Of a stretch of 52,460 nt of DNA, positions 25,829-35,371 are shown piece after piece. Both the position numbers and the translations under genes were made by a program. The DNA is taken from positions 1-52,460 of the forward strand of contig JALFQD010000092.1 of the NCBI GenBank assembly GCA_022785265.1. Reading direction: 5' to 3'. Below the pieces are notes generated by a model, which worked only from the letters and a program-made list of their open reading frames with translations, ran no database searches and was not told the DNA's origin. The stretch comes from Clostridium sp. Lineage in GTDB: Bacteria > Bacillota > Clostridia > Clostridiales > Clostridiaceae. Numbering within the stretch: position 1 is the stretch's first letter; every line of letters begins with the position of its first letter.

Positions 25829-26371
25829 ATGGAAAATGAAATAGATTTTAATGTTATAGAGCTTTTAGAGTATCTTCAAGATACTATAGAAAGAGCTCCT
25901 AAGGTACCTATTAGTGGAAAGGCCATGATAGACAAAGATGATGTTTTAGATATAATAGAGCAAATAGTAAATTACCTTCCAGATGAATTTAAAAAAGCTA
26001 AATGGATTGTAAGTGAGAAGGACAGAATTTTAGGAGCAGCTAAAGATGAGTATAACTCTGTCAGAAAAGAAACAATCGAAATTATGAGACAAAATGTTGA
26101 AAGACATGATATCGTTAAAGAAGCTAAAATTCGTGCTCAGGAGATAATTTCATCTGCGAAGAAGGATGCAAAAGCAATAAGATTAGGCTCTAGAGATTAT
26201 TCAAATGAAATTTTAACTGAATTAGATAAACAAATAGAAGAAAAAAGAGAAGAGCTAATAAGAACCATTGAAGAATGCTATAAAAAAGCAGCTATGGATA
26301 TTGATAACAATATTAAAGGTATTAGCTCAACTATTAAAGAAAATATAAAAGAGTTACAAGATATGCAATAA
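25829..26371 (+). CDS. Coiled-coil protein of unknown function (ATPase subunit H-like)
   Basis: This 180-residue, highly charged protein lacks membrane segments. The first 60 residues (LLEYLQDTIERAPKVPISGK then VLDIIEQIVNYLPDEFKKA) form a short domain; the rest is an almost unbroken helix with heptads, including IVKEAKIRAQEIISSAKKDA, like V-type ATPase subunit H/E or ATP synthase b stalks. It is therefore sometimes labelled ATPase, but no catalytic motif exists. A DivIVA-like scaffold is another possibility. It follows coaD by 14 bases. Its last 18 bases overlap the 3' end of the opposing ylbJ gene. Confidence 0.6.
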   Translation: MENEIDFNVIELLEYLQDTIERAPKVPISGKAMIDKDDVLDIIEQIVNYLPDEFKKAKWIVSEKDRILGAAKDEYNSVRKETIEIMRQNVERHDIVKEAKIRAQEIISSAKKDAKAIRLGSRDYSNEILTELDKQIEEKREELIRTIEECYKKAAMDIDNNIKGISSTIKENIKELQDMQ

Positions 26372-27523
26372 TTTTGAAAAAAGCTTACTTATAATAAAAA
26401 TAAGTATTAATATAATAATTGGAACTAATAAAATAGAATAATTTAATTCTGATGAGATATTAGTTATATTAGAAACAGAAGTAGTAAGAAGATTTGAAAA
26501 AATAAGAGTTATAAAAAAGCTTATTACTCCTTGTAAAAATTTTAAAACAAAGTATTTTAATAAAGATATATTGTGCTTACTCATAAATGAATAGGACTGA
26601 GCTATTATAGATAAACCTGAAAAAGAACATAAAAAGCTTATAAGGCTAAGTTTTAAAGGAACAGATAAACTTGAAGAGGATAATATATTGCAACCATTTG
26701 TTATTTCTATACTTCCTAAAAAAATGCCATATAATGAATTAGGTTCTAAGTGTAAAAATGATTCTATTTTAAAAAATATAATAGAGAAAATATTATTATT
26801 TTTTATAATTGCAATAATAACTGAAAATATTATAATAAATCCTCCAATTGATAAAGCAGTATTAATTCCATCTTCAAGTGCTTTCTTTAAAGCAGTACCT
26901 AAATTATTTTGAGTAGAATTTGGTATAAATTTTCCCCTTTCTTTTTTTGGAATAGGGGTTCTTTTTTTTATTGTAATTAATCCTATAATTATAATAGATA
27001 AGTAATTTCCAATTAACAACAAATATCCATAGCTTATATTGTTAAGCATAGCACATCCAACAGTACCTATTAAAAAAAGAGGACCACAATTTGTAGCAAT
27101 ATTTATTAAACGTATATATTCACTTCTTTCAATATATCCTAAATCATAGGTATCAGCAGAAAATTTACTTCCTAATGGATATCCACATAAAAAGCTTACT
27201 GTAAGAGGAAATGAAGAATTTTTAGAAAGCCTTAGGGGTTTACATATTAATGGACCTAAAAGTTTTGAATATAAAGTAATACCATCATAAGAAATAAGAA
27301 GATTACAAATAACTGCAAAAGGAAAAGAAGTAGGAAGTATTGCCTTAAACCAAAGCTTAGCACCATCAAGAGAAGCTTTAAGAGAAATTTTAATATTTAC
27401 TATAAATAATATTATAAATAAAGTTATGAAAAAACATATTATATAGTTTTTCTTTACATTTAAAAGCTTTAATAATATAAGTAAAAAAATAATAATAAAA
27501 AACCATAATAAAATATAAAACAT
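26354..27523 (-). CDS. ylbJ: Sporulation integral membrane protein YlbJ
   Basis: This polytopic membrane protein of 389 residues is read on the minus strand. It contains about eight hydrophobic segments and the two halves typical of nucleoside-recognition (Gate) proteins: LPTSFPFAVICNLL with FLCGYPLGSKFSAD, and GSIEITNGCNIL near residue 270. YlbJ of Bacillus is a mother-cell sporulation protein needed for a normal spore cortex. AAGGAGGAG precedes the ATG. It is 52 bases downstream of tmcAL and probably in the same transcript. Confidence 0.9.
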   Translation of the reverse strand: MFYILLWFFIIIFLLILLKLLNVKKNYIICFFITLFIILFIVNIKISLKASLDGAKLWFKAILPTSFPFAVICNLLISYDGITLYSKLLGPLICKPLRLSKNSSFPLTVSFLCGYPLGSKFSADTYDLGYIERSEYIRLINIATNCGPLFLIGTVGCAMLNNISYGYLLLIGNYLSIIIIGLITIKKRTPIPKKERGKFIPNSTQNNLGTALKKALEDGINTALSIGGFIIIFSVIIAIIKNNNIFSIIFFKIESFLHLEPNSLYGIFLGSIEITNGCNILSSSSLSVPLKLSLISFLCSFSGLSIIAQSYSFMSKHNISLLKYFVLKFLQGVISFFITLIFSNLLTTSVSNITNISSELNYSILLVPIIILILIFIISKLFSKLLHIL

Positions 27524-27575
27524 AAAGTTTCTCCTCCTTAAATATTTATATTTCTTATGGCTTTATTATATTAAT

Positions 27576-28778
27576 TTATTTAATAAAATTTGGACTTTTT
27601 AAATAATCCTCCATAGGAGATATTTTTTTATTTAATATTGAATAGGCCTTTGTTCCAAGTAAATCTAATGAAAGCATTGGGTCTTCTATGTTTTTTGGAA
27701 CCTTAGTTATTATCTTAATAGAATTCATATTTTTAATTTCTTTAAGTATTTTACTTCCATTTTCATTAAAAGCTAATGGGCGTATATACTTTGGTGAAGA
27801 TTTTTTTATATCCTCTAAAGGAAAGTTTTCCATTCCTATAAAAAAAGAAATTAAGGCTCTACTTATTGCTGTATAGGTATAGCGTTTGCTTTTAACATTC
27901 AAAATAAAATCATTTAAATTATCTGAATTTAAAATTTCTTTTTGAATTTTATTATCTAAGCCTTCTTTAAGTTGAGAAAGCTTTGATAAATTTTCTCCTT
28001 CTGTTAAAATTTTATACTTCAAATAAGGAAAAATATCTTCTGCATATACAAAAGGATAATTATTATTTTTTAAATTTATTATTTCTTCATAGCTTTCTTT
28101 AGGAAGAACATCTTTTATTTCATTAAAATTATTTAAATTTAAATTCTTTCTTATTGATGTAGCAGAGGCATATGAAGAAGTTATATTTTCATCATTATAA
28201 TTAGAACCTATTCTTTTTAATGTATAAGGTTTTATAGGACTATTAAGCCTTAATAATGCTTTTAAATATTCAATTCCCAATATATTATTTGAACTAGAAA
28301 TTATTTCTTCTAAATCCATATGATTAAAATAATTTTTAAGAGAATTTAGCCTAGCATTATGATATGGAAGTCCTTTTGATAATTCTTTTTTTAAAATATC
28401 TTTATATTCTGGTGATTCTTTAACAATGACAGAAGCAATTTTATTTAAATCTGATATATTTCCATGTTCACTTCCAAAATAAAGGTTATTTACAATTTTT
28501 GTCTCATTCAATAAAGCAACAGCACCATATGCAAAAGATTCAGCAGAGGAAGTTGAAAATATAAGAGGAAGCTCTATAACTAAATCAACTCCATTTTTGA
28601 CAGCTATTTCAGCTCTTTTCCACTTATCTATTATTGCAGGCATACCTCTTTGAACAAAATTTCCACTCATAACACATATTACTCCATCACAATATGTATT
28701 TTTTTTACATTCTGAAAGGTGATGAAAATGTCCTAAGTGAAATGGGTTATATTCAGTGATAATACCAGTTACATTCAT
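27576..28778 (-). CDS. tmcAL: tRNA(Met) cytidine acetate ligase TmcAL (YlbM)
   Basis: This 400-residue enzyme forms N4-acetylcytidine at the wobble base of elongator tRNA(Met) from acetate and ATP. The nucleotidyltransferase motif ITEYNPFHLGHFHHL starts near residue 5; FGSEHGNI and ASATSIRKNL follow. I start at ATG 28778, where GGGAGG lies ten bases upstream on the minus strand; an in-frame ATG 18 codons earlier has no such site and adds a non-family extension. Its use of acetate is of interest beside pta-ackA. Confidence 0.93.
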   Translation of the reverse strand: MNVTGIITEYNPFHLGHFHHLSECKKNTYCDGVICVMSGNFVQRGMPAIIDKWKRAEIAVKNGVDLVIELPLIFSTSSAESFAYGAVALLNETKIVNNLYFGSEHGNISDLNKIASVIVKESPEYKDILKKELSKGLPYHNARLNSLKNYFNHMDLEEIISSSNNILGIEYLKALLRLNSPIKPYTLKRIGSNYNDENITSSYASATSIRKNLNLNNFNEIKDVLPKESYEEIINLKNNNYPFVYAEDIFPYLKYKILTEGENLSKLSQLKEGLDNKIQKEILNSDNLNDFILNVKSKRYTYTAISRALISFFIGMENFPLEDIKKSSPKYIRPLAFNENGSKILKEIKNMNSIKIITKVPKNIEDPMLSLDLLGTKAYSILNKKISPMEDYLKSPNFIK

Positions 28779-28851
28779 ATATTTAAGTCCTCCCAAATAA
28801 AAAAGTAATATAATTATATCAATAATAAACAAAAATTTAAATAAATTTAGG

Positions 28852-28881
28852 TTGAAAGAAAGGGTGTTATAGGAGTATTAT
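28852..28881 (+). promoter_or_regulatory. Candidate promoter of pta-ackA
   Basis: TTGAAA (28852-28857) and TATTAT (28876-28881) are 18 bases apart, about 38 bases before the pta start. Confidence 0.4.
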
Positions 28882-28919
28882 ATGTATAGAAAAGTGTGGC
28901 GTTTTGAAAGGAGAAAAAT

Positions 28920-29918
28920 ATGGAACTTATGAGTAAAATTCTAGAAGTTGCAAAAGCTAATAGAAAAAAAATTGTACTTCCAGAAGGAAATGAAGAAAGA
29001 ACTATAGTAGCAGTTGAAAAAATAAAAAAGGAAGGCGTTGCTTATCCAATTTTAATAGGTAATAAAGAGGAAATATTAGAAAAAGCAAAAGAGCTTAATG
29101 TTGACTTAAGTGGAGTTGAAATTATAGATCCAGATACTTCAGATAGACTTAATGACTATATCGAAGCTTTCTATGAATTAAGAAAAAACAAAGGTATAAC
29201 AATGACAAAAGCTGAAAAAATAGTAAGAGACCCATTATATTTTGCAACAATGATGGTAAAATTAGATGATGCAGATGGAATGGTTTCAGGAGCAGTTCAT
29301 ACTACAGGAGACCTTTTAAGACCAGGGTTACAAATAATAAAGACGGCTCCAGGAGTATCTGTTGTATCAAGCTTTTTTATAATGATGGTACCTCATAGTG
29401 AGTATGGGGAAGAAGGAATGCTTTTATTCTCTGATTGTGCAGTTAATCCAAATCCAAATGTAGACCAGCTTGCAGCAATAGCAATAGCAACAGCTGAAAC
29501 AGCTGAAAATCTATGTAAAATTGAACCGAAAGTAGCAATGCTTTCATTCTCAACTATGGGAAGTGCAGACCATGACTCTGTAACAAAGGTAAGAGAAGCT
29601 ACAGAAAAGGCAAAAAAGCTTAGACCAGATTTACTTATAGATGGTGAATTACAGTTAGATGCAGCAATAGTTAAAAAGGTTGCAGACCAAAAGGCACCTG
29701 GTAGTCCAGTTGCTGGAAAAGCAAATGTTTTGGTATTCCCAGACCTTCAGTCAGGAAATATTGGATATAAATTAGTTCAAAGATTTGCAAATGCATCAGC
29801 AATTGGACCAATATGCCAAGGATTTGCAAAGCCAATTAATGATTTATCAAGAGGTTGTAGCTCTGAAGATATAGTAAGAGTAGTTGCTATTACAGCAGTT
29901 CAAGCATCAATGAATTAA
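28920..29918 (+). CDS. pta: Phosphate acetyltransferase
   Basis: This 332-residue enzyme interconverts acetyl-CoA and acetyl phosphate. It is the short Pta form without the N-terminal regulatory domain. Typical stretches are IVLPEGNEERTI, DADGMVSGAVHTTGDLLRPG, FSDCAVNPNPN and KANVLVFPDLQSGNIGYKL. With ackA, 31 bases downstream, it provides fermentative ATP and acetate. Confidence 0.97.
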   Translation: MELMSKILEVAKANRKKIVLPEGNEERTIVAVEKIKKEGVAYPILIGNKEEILEKAKELNVDLSGVEIIDPDTSDRLNDYIEAFYELRKNKGITMTKAEKIVRDPLYFATMMVKLDDADGMVSGAVHTTGDLLRPGLQIIKTAPGVSVVSSFFIMMVPHSEYGEEGMLLFSDCAVNPNPNVDQLAAIAIATAETAENLCKIEPKVAMLSFSTMGSADHDSVTKVREATEKAKKLRPDLLIDGELQLDAAIVKKVADQKAPGSPVAGKANVLVFPDLQSGNIGYKLVQRFANASAIGPICQGFAKPINDLSRGCSSEDIVRVVAITAVQASMN

Positions 29919-29949
29919 TAAATGAATAAATTAGGGGGAATTTAAATTT

Positions 29950-31143
29950 ATGAAAGTACTAGTAATAAACTGTGGAAGCTCATCACTAAAATATCAATTA
30001 ATAGATATGGAAAATGAAGGAGTATTAGCTCAAGGATTAGTTGAAAGAATAGGAATTGAAGGTTCTATCTTAACTCAAAAAGTTAATGGAGAAAAATATA
30101 TAATAGAAGAGCCTATGGAAAGTCATAAAGACGCAATAAGATTAGTTTTAGAAGCATTAGTAGATGAAAATCATGGAGTAATAAAGAACATGAATGAAAT
30201 ATCTGCTGTTGGTCATAGAGTTGTACATGGAGGAGAAAAATATTCTGAATCTGTCCTTGTAGATGATGAAGTTATGGCTTACTTAGAAGAATGTGTAAAG
30301 CTTGCTCCTCTTCATAATAGACCTAATATAATTGGAATTGAAGCATGTAAAGCATTAATGCCAAATACTCCAATGGCAGTTGTATTTGATACAGCTTTCC
30401 ACGGAACTATGCCAAAGGAAGCATATAGCTATGCACTTCCATATGAATTATATAAAGAGCATGGAATAAGAAAATATGGTTTCCATGGAACAAGTCATAA
30501 ATATGTTTCAGGAAAGGTTGCAGAGGTTTTAGGAAAAGATATAAAAGATTTAAAAATAGTAACATGTCATTTAGGAAATGGAGTTTCTTTAACAGCTGTA
30601 AAGAATGGAAAATCAATAGACACTACAATGGGATTTACACCTCTTGCAGGTATGCCAATGGGAACAAGGTCTGGAGATATTGACCCTGCTATAGTAATTT
30701 ATTTAATAAAAGAATTAGGATATTCAGTAGATGAAGTTAATGAAATATTAAATAAAAAATCTGGTATTTTAGGAATATCAGGATTAAGTTCAGACTTTAG
30801 AGACGTAAGAGATGCAGCATACAAAAAAGGCGATGAACGTTCACTTCTTGCAATAGATATTTACACTTACAGAATAAGAACTCAAATTGGAGCATATGCA
30901 GCTGCTATGGGTGGATTAGATGTAATAGTATTTACAGCAGGAATTGGCGAAAATGCTGACATGATAAGAGAAGGTTGCTTAAAGAACTTAGAATTCTTAG
31001 GAGTCGAACTAGATAAAGAAAGAAATAAGCAAAATGGAGAAATTGCAGAAATTTCAAAGGAAGGTTCAAAAGTCAAAGTGTTTGTAATACCAACTAATGA
31101 AGAATTAATGATTGCAAAAGAAACAATGGAATTATTAAATTAA
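29950..31143 (+). CDS. ackA: Acetate kinase
   Basis: This 397-residue enzyme makes ATP and acetate from acetyl phosphate and ADP. It has the start [26 protein letters not shown] with the conserved Arg-His region, [21 protein letters not shown] and [15 protein letters not shown]. Ribosome binding site AGGGGG. No hairpin terminator was seen after it; a promoter for yceD begins five bases past its stop. Confidence 0.98.
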   Translation: MKVLVINCGSSSLKYQLIDMENEGVLAQGLVERIGIEGSILTQKVNGEKYIIEEPMESHKDAIRLVLEALVDENHGVIKNMNEISAVGHRVVHGGEKYSESVLVDDEVMAYLEECVKLAPLHNRPNIIGIEACKALMPNTPMAVVFDTAFHGTMPKEAYSYALPYELYKEHGIRKYGFHGTSHKYVSGKVAEVLGKDIKDLKIVTCHLGNGVSLTAVKNGKSIDTTMGFTPLAGMPMGTRSGDIDPAIVIYLIKELGYSVDEVNEILNKKSGILGISGLSSDFRDVRDAAYKKGDERSLLAIDIYTYRIRTQIGAYAAAMGGLDVIVFTAGIGENADMIREGCLKNLEFLGVELDKERNKQNGEIAEISKEGSKVKVFVIPTNEELMIAKETMELLN

Positions 31144-31147
31144 TACC

Positions 31148-31176
31148 TTGACTTTTAATTCTTTAGTTTATATAAT
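31148..31176 (+). promoter_or_regulatory. SigmaA promoter of yceD-rpmF
   Basis: TTGACT (31148-31153) and a perfect TATAAT (31171-31176) are 17 bases apart. Confidence 0.75.
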
Positions 31177-31229
31177 GAATTGTGTTTGTTTAATTAATAT
31201 TATCTAAGGAGAAAAAATAGGATTTAAAA

Positions 31230-31736
31230 ATGAAGATAAAATTTTCAGAACTTAAATCACCAAAAGGACAATCAAAAAAAGTTTCCTATGATGTAGATTT
31301 AAAAGATTTTTATTTTGATGGAGAAAAAATAAAATCTCCAGAAAAAATAGTTATCTCAGGAGAAGCTACATATAAAGATGAAATAATAATTTTAAATGCT
31401 AATTTAAAAGGAAATTTAGAATTGATATGTTCAAGATGTTTAGATACCTTTATCTATCCAATAGATATTGATATAGAAGAAAGGTTTACAAGCAATGAAA
31501 CTTTAGAAGATGAAGAAGTAATTCTTGTGAATAGTGATGTTATAGATATCACTGAAATAGTTGAAAAGGCAATAATTTCAACCTTACCTATTAAGAGACT
31601 TTGCAAAGAAGATTGCAAAGGATTGTGCCAAAGCTGTGGAGCTAACTTAAATAAGGAAGAATGCAGCTGTAACAACGAAGATATAGATCTTAGATTGGCA
31701 GACTTAAAGGCGTTGTTAAATAATAAGGAGGTGTAA
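31230..31736 (+). CDS. yceD: YceD family (DUF177) zinc-binding protein
   Basis: This protein of 168 residues is the homologue of Bacillus YlbN. It has CSRCLDTF in the middle and [17 protein letters not shown] followed by CSC near the C-terminus, likely metal ligands. The family is almost always placed directly before rpmF, as here; bacterial YceD and its plant relatives have been connected with 23S rRNA accumulation. The ATG has AGGA seven bases upstream. The stop overlaps a possible earlier rpmF ATG. Confidence 0.88.
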   Translation: MKIKFSELKSPKGQSKKVSYDVDLKDFYFDGEKIKSPEKIVISGEATYKDEIIILNANLKGNLELICSRCLDTFIYPIDIDIEERFTSNETLEDEEVILVNSDVIDITEIVEKAIISTLPIKRLCKEDCKGLCQSCGANLNKEECSCNNEDIDLRLADLKALLNNKEV

Positions 31737-31738
31737 TG

Positions 31739-31921
31739 ATGGGAAATCCAGCAAGAAAAACATATAAAGCTAAAAGAGATTCAAGAAGAGCTCAAACTAT
31801 GAAAATGAGCATACCTGGAATAGTTGAATGTCCACAATGTCATGAAATGAAGCTTGCTCATAGAGTATGTAAGAAATGTGGTTACTATAAAGGTAAAGAA
31901 GTAGTAGCTACTGAAGAATAA
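31739..31921 (+). CDS. rpmF: Ribosomal protein bL32
   Basis: This 60-residue protein of the large subunit begins [18 protein letters not shown] and has the zinc ribbon CPQC and CKKCG. I prefer ATG 31739 to ATG 31736 because AAGGAGGTG stands seven bases before it and the protein then aligns with known starts. The last codons (VVATEE, stop) lie in one copy of a 20-base tandem repeat that continues past the stop. Confidence 0.96.
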   Translation: MGNPARKTYKAKRDSRRAQTMKMSIPGIVECPQCHEMKLAHRVCKKCGYYKGKEVVATEE

Positions 31922-31943
31922 AAGTGGTTACTAAAGAATAAAG
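31904..31943 (+). repeat. Imperfect 20-base tandem duplication at the rpmF stop codon
   Basis: GTAGCTACTGAAGAATAAAA (31904-31923) is followed directly by GTGGTTACTAAAGAATAAAG (31924-31943), 16 of 20 identical. The first copy includes the stop codon; the second is untranslated and leads into the terminator. Confidence 0.7.
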
Positions 31944-31976
31944 AAAGTCATATTTTTCTGACTTTCTTTTCTTTTA
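31940..31976 (+). terminator. Terminator after rpmF
   Basis: AGAAAGTCA pairs with TGACTTTCT over an eight-base loop, followed by TTTCTTTT. Confidence 0.8.
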
Positions 31977-32000
31977 TACAAGTAAAAAGGAGTGCGTGTT

Positions 32001-32996
32001 ATGAAAATAGCTATAGATGGAATGGGTGGAGACAATGCACCTCAAGCAGTTGTTGAGGGCGTTGTTCAAGTGTTAAAAGAGTATGAAGATATAAATATAT
32101 ATATAACAGGTCCAAAAGATGAGATAGAAAAAGAACTTTCTAAATATACTTATCCTAAAGATAGAGTAACTGTAGTTCATACAAATGAAGTTATTTCGCC
32201 AAATGAGCATCCAGTTATGGCTATAAGAAAAAAGAAGGATTCTAGTATTGTAAAAGCACTTAATCTTGTAAAAGATGGTGAATGTGAAGCCATAATATCA
32301 GGAGGAAGTACAGGAGCATTTTTAGCTGGTTGCACTTTTATAGTAGGAAGAATTAAAGGGGTAGAAAGACCTGCATTAGCACCTATAATGCCTGGAAGAC
32401 ATGGCAAATTCATGATTGTGGATGTTGGAGCAAATGTGGATTGTAAACCTCAATATTTAGTTCAATTTGCACATATGGGTAAAATTTATTATGAGGCTAT
32501 GTTTAACACTAAAAATACCTCTGTAGGACTTCTTAATATTGGAGCAGAAGAAGAAAAGGGTAATGAACTTACTAAGGCTACATATAAGCTTTTAAAAGAA
32601 GAAAGTTTTAACTTTGTTGGAAATGTTGAACCAAGAGATATTCCAAAAGGAGAGGTAAATGTTTTAGTAGCAGATGGCTTTGTGGGAAATACTGCTTTAA
32701 AGATGTATGAAGGTTCAGCATCTAATATATTAGGAATGTTAAAGGATGAAATATATTCATCTTCAATAATGTCAAAGCTTGGAGCAGCACTTTTAAAACC
32801 TGTATTTAAAAGTTTAAAGGTAAAATTTGATTATAAAGAAGTTGGAGGAGCACCATTTTTGGGAGTAAATGGAATTTGCATTAAGGCTCATGGAAGCTCT
32901 GATGGAAAGGCTTTTAAAAATGCAATTAAACAAGCTAAGCTTTTTAAAGAAAATGATATATTGAGTAAAATAGAGGAAAAGTTTAAAGAAAAATAA
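32001..32996 (+). CDS. plsX: Phosphate acyltransferase PlsX
   Basis: This 331-residue enzyme turns acyl-ACP into acyl phosphate for phospholipid synthesis. It has [37 protein letters not shown] and the C-terminal [20 protein letters not shown] 32001 is chosen: AAGGAG lies at normal spacing, while GTG 31992 lies almost on it. In Bacillus fapR, fabD and fabG neighbour plsX; here acpP follows directly. Confidence 0.96.
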   Translation: MKIAIDGMGGDNAPQAVVEGVVQVLKEYEDINIYITGPKDEIEKELSKYTYPKDRVTVVHTNEVISPNEHPVMAIRKKKDSSIVKALNLVKDGECEAIISGGSTGAFLAGCTFIVGRIKGVERPALAPIMPGRHGKFMIVDVGANVDCKPQYLVQFAHMGKIYYEAMFNTKNTSVGLLNIGAEEEKGNELTKATYKLLKEESFNFVGNVEPRDIPKGEVNVLVADGFVGNTALKMYEGSASNILGMLKDEIYSSSIMSKLGAALLKPVFKSLKVKFDYKEVGGAPFLGVNGICIKAHGSSDGKAFKNAIKQAKLFKENDILSKIEEKFKEK

Positions 32997-33072
32997 GTGT
33001 AAATAGCATTATTATAAATTAATTAGTGTTAAAATATTAATAAATAAAAGCATATTTTATTATAAACTTGTA

Positions 33073-33101
33073 TTGACGAATAAATATTTATATAATATTA
33101 T
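33073..33101 (+). promoter_or_regulatory. Promoter of acpP
   Basis: TTGACG (33073-33078) and TATTAT (33096-33101) are 17 bases apart. I see no obvious FapR-type operator around it. Confidence 0.6.
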
Positions 33102-33137
33102 CTAAATGTAATGCTTTATGCTTAGGAGGTGAAGATA

Positions 33138-33368
33138 ATGTTTGAAAAGATAAAGGAAATTATAGCTGATAAGTTAAGTGTTGATCCAGAAAGCATCACT
33201 TTAGAGGCATCATTTATAGATGATTTAAATGCGGATTCTTTAGACATTGTTGAATTAATAATGGCTTTAGAAGATGAATTAGAAATGGAAATTCCTGATG
33301 AAGATGTAGAAGGCTTTAAAACAGTAGGTGACGTAGTTAACTATGTAAAAGCACATAATGAGGAATAA
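33138..33368 (+). CDS. acpP: Acyl carrier protein
   Basis: This acidic protein of 76 residues carries growing acyl chains on a phosphopantetheine arm attached to Ser in [14 protein letters not shown]. The start is ATG 33138, eight bases after AGGAGG; GTG 33129 lies within that site. It is flanked by its own promoter and a strong terminator. Confidence 0.97.
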   Translation: MFEKIKEIIADKLSVDPESITLEASFIDDLNADSLDIVELIMALEDELEMEIPDEDVEGFKTVGDVVNYVKAHNEE

Positions 33369-33404
33369 AAAAATCCCGCATTTAATATGCGGGATTTTAT
33401 TTTA
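33366..33404 (+). terminator. Terminator after acpP
   Basis: AAAATCCCGCA pairs perfectly with TGCGGGATTTT over a seven-base loop, followed by ATTTT. It is one of the most stable hairpins in the window. Confidence 0.92.
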
Positions 33405-33478
33405 AAAATAAATAGTTTATTCTTGAATTTATTAGAAAGCTAAAAATTGAAGAATAAACTTTTCTAAGGAGAAATATT

Positions 33479-34177
33479 ATGGATAAGTTTAAACTAAATG
33501 AGGTAGAAAACATATTAAATGTTAAATTTAAAAACCCTGAGCTTATAAAAACTGCCTTAACTCACAGTTCCTACGCTAAACAAACAAGAGGTGCTAAATA
33601 TAATGAAAGACTTGAATTTTTAGGAGATTCAGTACTTCAACTTACAATAACAGAATATTTATTCATTAATTATAAGCATAAGACAGAAGGAGAATTAACA
33701 AAAATAAGAAGCTTAATAGTTTGTGAAAATTCTCTTTATGAAGTAGCTCAAAATTTAAATTTGTCTTCATTTATGCTTATGAGTAAAGGAGAAGAGCTTA
33801 CAGGAGGAAGAGAAAGGGTTTCTATTCAATCAGATTCAGTAGAAGCTGTTATAGCAGCTATATACCTAGATAATGGATTAGAAAAAGCTAAGGAGTTTAT
33901 ATTTGAAAATTTCAAAGATATTATTAAGAAAGCAATAAATAATAAAATAGTATTAGATTTTAAAACCAACCTTCAAGAATACCTTCAAAAAGATGGAGAG
34001 GTAGATATCAAATATGAACTTGCAAAATTTGAAGGTCCTCCTCATAGAAGAAAATTTTTTGTTGAGGTTTATGTAGAAGATAAATTTATGGGAAGAGGTC
34101 ATGGTTTTAGTAAAAAAGAAGCAGAACAAAATTGTGCAAAAGAAGCTTTAATAAAATTAGGAGTTTTAGATGAGTAA
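33479..34177 (+). CDS. rnc: Ribonuclease III
   Basis: This 232-residue double-strand RNase processes rRNA and other duplex RNA. The signature NERLEFLGDSVLQL carries the metal-binding Glu and Asp, the second acidic site is in DSVEAVIAAIYLD, and a double-stranded RNA-binding domain occupies the last 70 residues (GRGHGFSKKEAEQNCAKEAL). Its end overlaps the next gene by eight bases. Confidence 0.97.
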   Translation: MDKFKLNEVENILNVKFKNPELIKTALTHSSYAKQTRGAKYNERLEFLGDSVLQLTITEYLFINYKHKTEGELTKIRSLIVCENSLYEVAQNLNLSSFMLMSKGEELTGGRERVSIQSDSVEAVIAAIYLDNGLEKAKEFIFENFKDIIKKAINNKIVLDFKTNLQEYLQKDGEVDIKYELAKFEGPPHRRKFFVEVYVEDKFMGRGHGFSKKEAEQNCAKEALIKLGVLDE

Positions 34178-35186
34178 GAATTATTATATTATACCTATTT
34201 TTGTTCCACATGAGGGTTGTCCTCATAATTGTGTATTTTGTAATCAAGTAAGAATAACAGGAGTTAAAAAAGAAGTTAGTGGAGAAGAAGAGGGAGTTAC
34301 AGCTAATAAGGTTAGGAAAATAGTTGATGAATACTTAAAAACCTTAAATAAAAATGCAACAATTGAAATTTCCTTCTTTGGAGGAACATTTACTGCAATA
34401 AAAGAAGAAAAACAAAGGGAACTTTTAGAAGTAGCAAAAGAATACAAAGATAAAGGTCTTATAGATAAAATAAGAATGTCAACACGCCCTGATTATATTA
34501 ATGACTACATACTTTCTTATTTAGAAGATTATACTGTTGATATAATTGAATTAGGGGTTCAATCTTTAGATGATGAGGTTTTAATAGCAGCTGGGAGAGG
34601 TCATGACTCTAGTGTAGTAGAAAAAGCATCTAAGCTTATAAAAGAGTATGGAATAACCTTAGGACATCAAATAATGCCAGGACTTCCTAAAGATAGTTTC
34701 CAAAAGGACATTGAAACAGTAAGAAAATCAATAGAGATGAAACCAGATATATGTAGGTTATATCCTTCTTTAGTAATTAAGGACACACCTATGGAAATAA
34801 TGTATAATAGAAAAGAGTATATTCCATATACCTTAGAGGAAGCAGTAGAGATATGCAAAAAGCTATACATTATGTATACAGAAGCAAAAGTTCAGGTTAT
34901 AAGAATAGGACTTCAGCCAACAGATACTATAAACAAAGGAAAAGATGTTGTAGCAGGACCATTCCATCCAGCTTTTAGGGAACTTGTGGAAGGAAGTATA
35001 TTATGTGATTCTATAAGAGAAAAGCTTAAGGATAAAAAAGAAGGAACAGTAAGGATAAATAGTAAAGATATAAGTAAACTTTATGCTAGAGGAAAATTTT
35101 ATTTTAATGGTCTTTTAAAAGAAGGATATAAGATTAAAGTAGAGGCTGTAAGTGATATTGAAAGAGGAAAAATAGATATTTTTTAA
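34170..35186 (+). CDS. Elp3-like radical SAM protein without GNAT domain
   Basis: This 338-residue protein has the radical SAM cluster motif CPHNCVFC after HEG near residue 17, SFFGGTFTAI, TRPDYIND and ELGVQSLDDEVL, close to the radical SAM half of the Elp3 family (COG1243-like). The acetyltransferase half of Elp3 is absent, so tRNA wobble-uridine modification is not assured. The gene commonly lies between rnc and smc in clostridia. It overlaps rnc by eight bases and is probably translationally coupled. Confidence 0.8.
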   Translation: MSKNYYIIPIFVPHEGCPHNCVFCNQVRITGVKKEVSGEEEGVTANKVRKIVDEYLKTLNKNATIEISFFGGTFTAIKEEKQRELLEVAKEYKDKGLIDKIRMSTRPDYINDYILSYLEDYTVDIIELGVQSLDDEVLIAAGRGHDSSVVEKASKLIKEYGITLGHQIMPGLPKDSFQKDIETVRKSIEMKPDICRLYPSLVIKDTPMEIMYNRKEYIPYTLEEAVEICKKLYIMYTEAKVQVIRIGLQPTDTINKGKDVVAGPFHPAFRELVEGSILCDSIREKLKDKKEGTVRINSKDISKLYARGKFYFNGLLKEGYKIKVEAVSDIERGKIDIF

Positions 35187-35193
35187 AAAAGGT

Positions 35194-35223
35194 AGGAGTG
35201 CTTAAAAATATTTTTGTATTCCT
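35194..35223 (+). terminator. Weak hairpin after the radical SAM gene
   Basis: AGGAGTGC pairs with GTATTCCT (two G-U pairs), enclosing a palindromic AAAAATATTTTT. The downstream run TTCCTTT is only partly T-rich, so termination may be incomplete. Confidence 0.45.
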
Positions 35224-35236
35224 TTCCTTTAGTTAA

Positions 35237-35318
35237 AGCAGAATAAATATATTGTTTTATCCTGACTTAAAGCTAGCAGGACGGAAGAACAAAATAATAT
35301 ATTCAATCTGCTTTTTTT
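35237..35318 (+). repeat. Dispersed intergenic hairpin element, copy A
   Basis: AGCAGA and then AATATATTGTTTT pair with AAAATAATATATT and TCTGCT. The loop holds a small CCTG/CAGG hairpin around AAAGCTAG, and seven Ts follow. It lies in the leader of the small membrane gene and smc. Arms and loop resemble the copies at 854, 42436 and 46553. Confidence 0.65.
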
Positions 35319-35371
35319 ATTCTTTATAAAAGTATATAATTTTCTTAAAATGTAATAGAGGTGAATATAAA

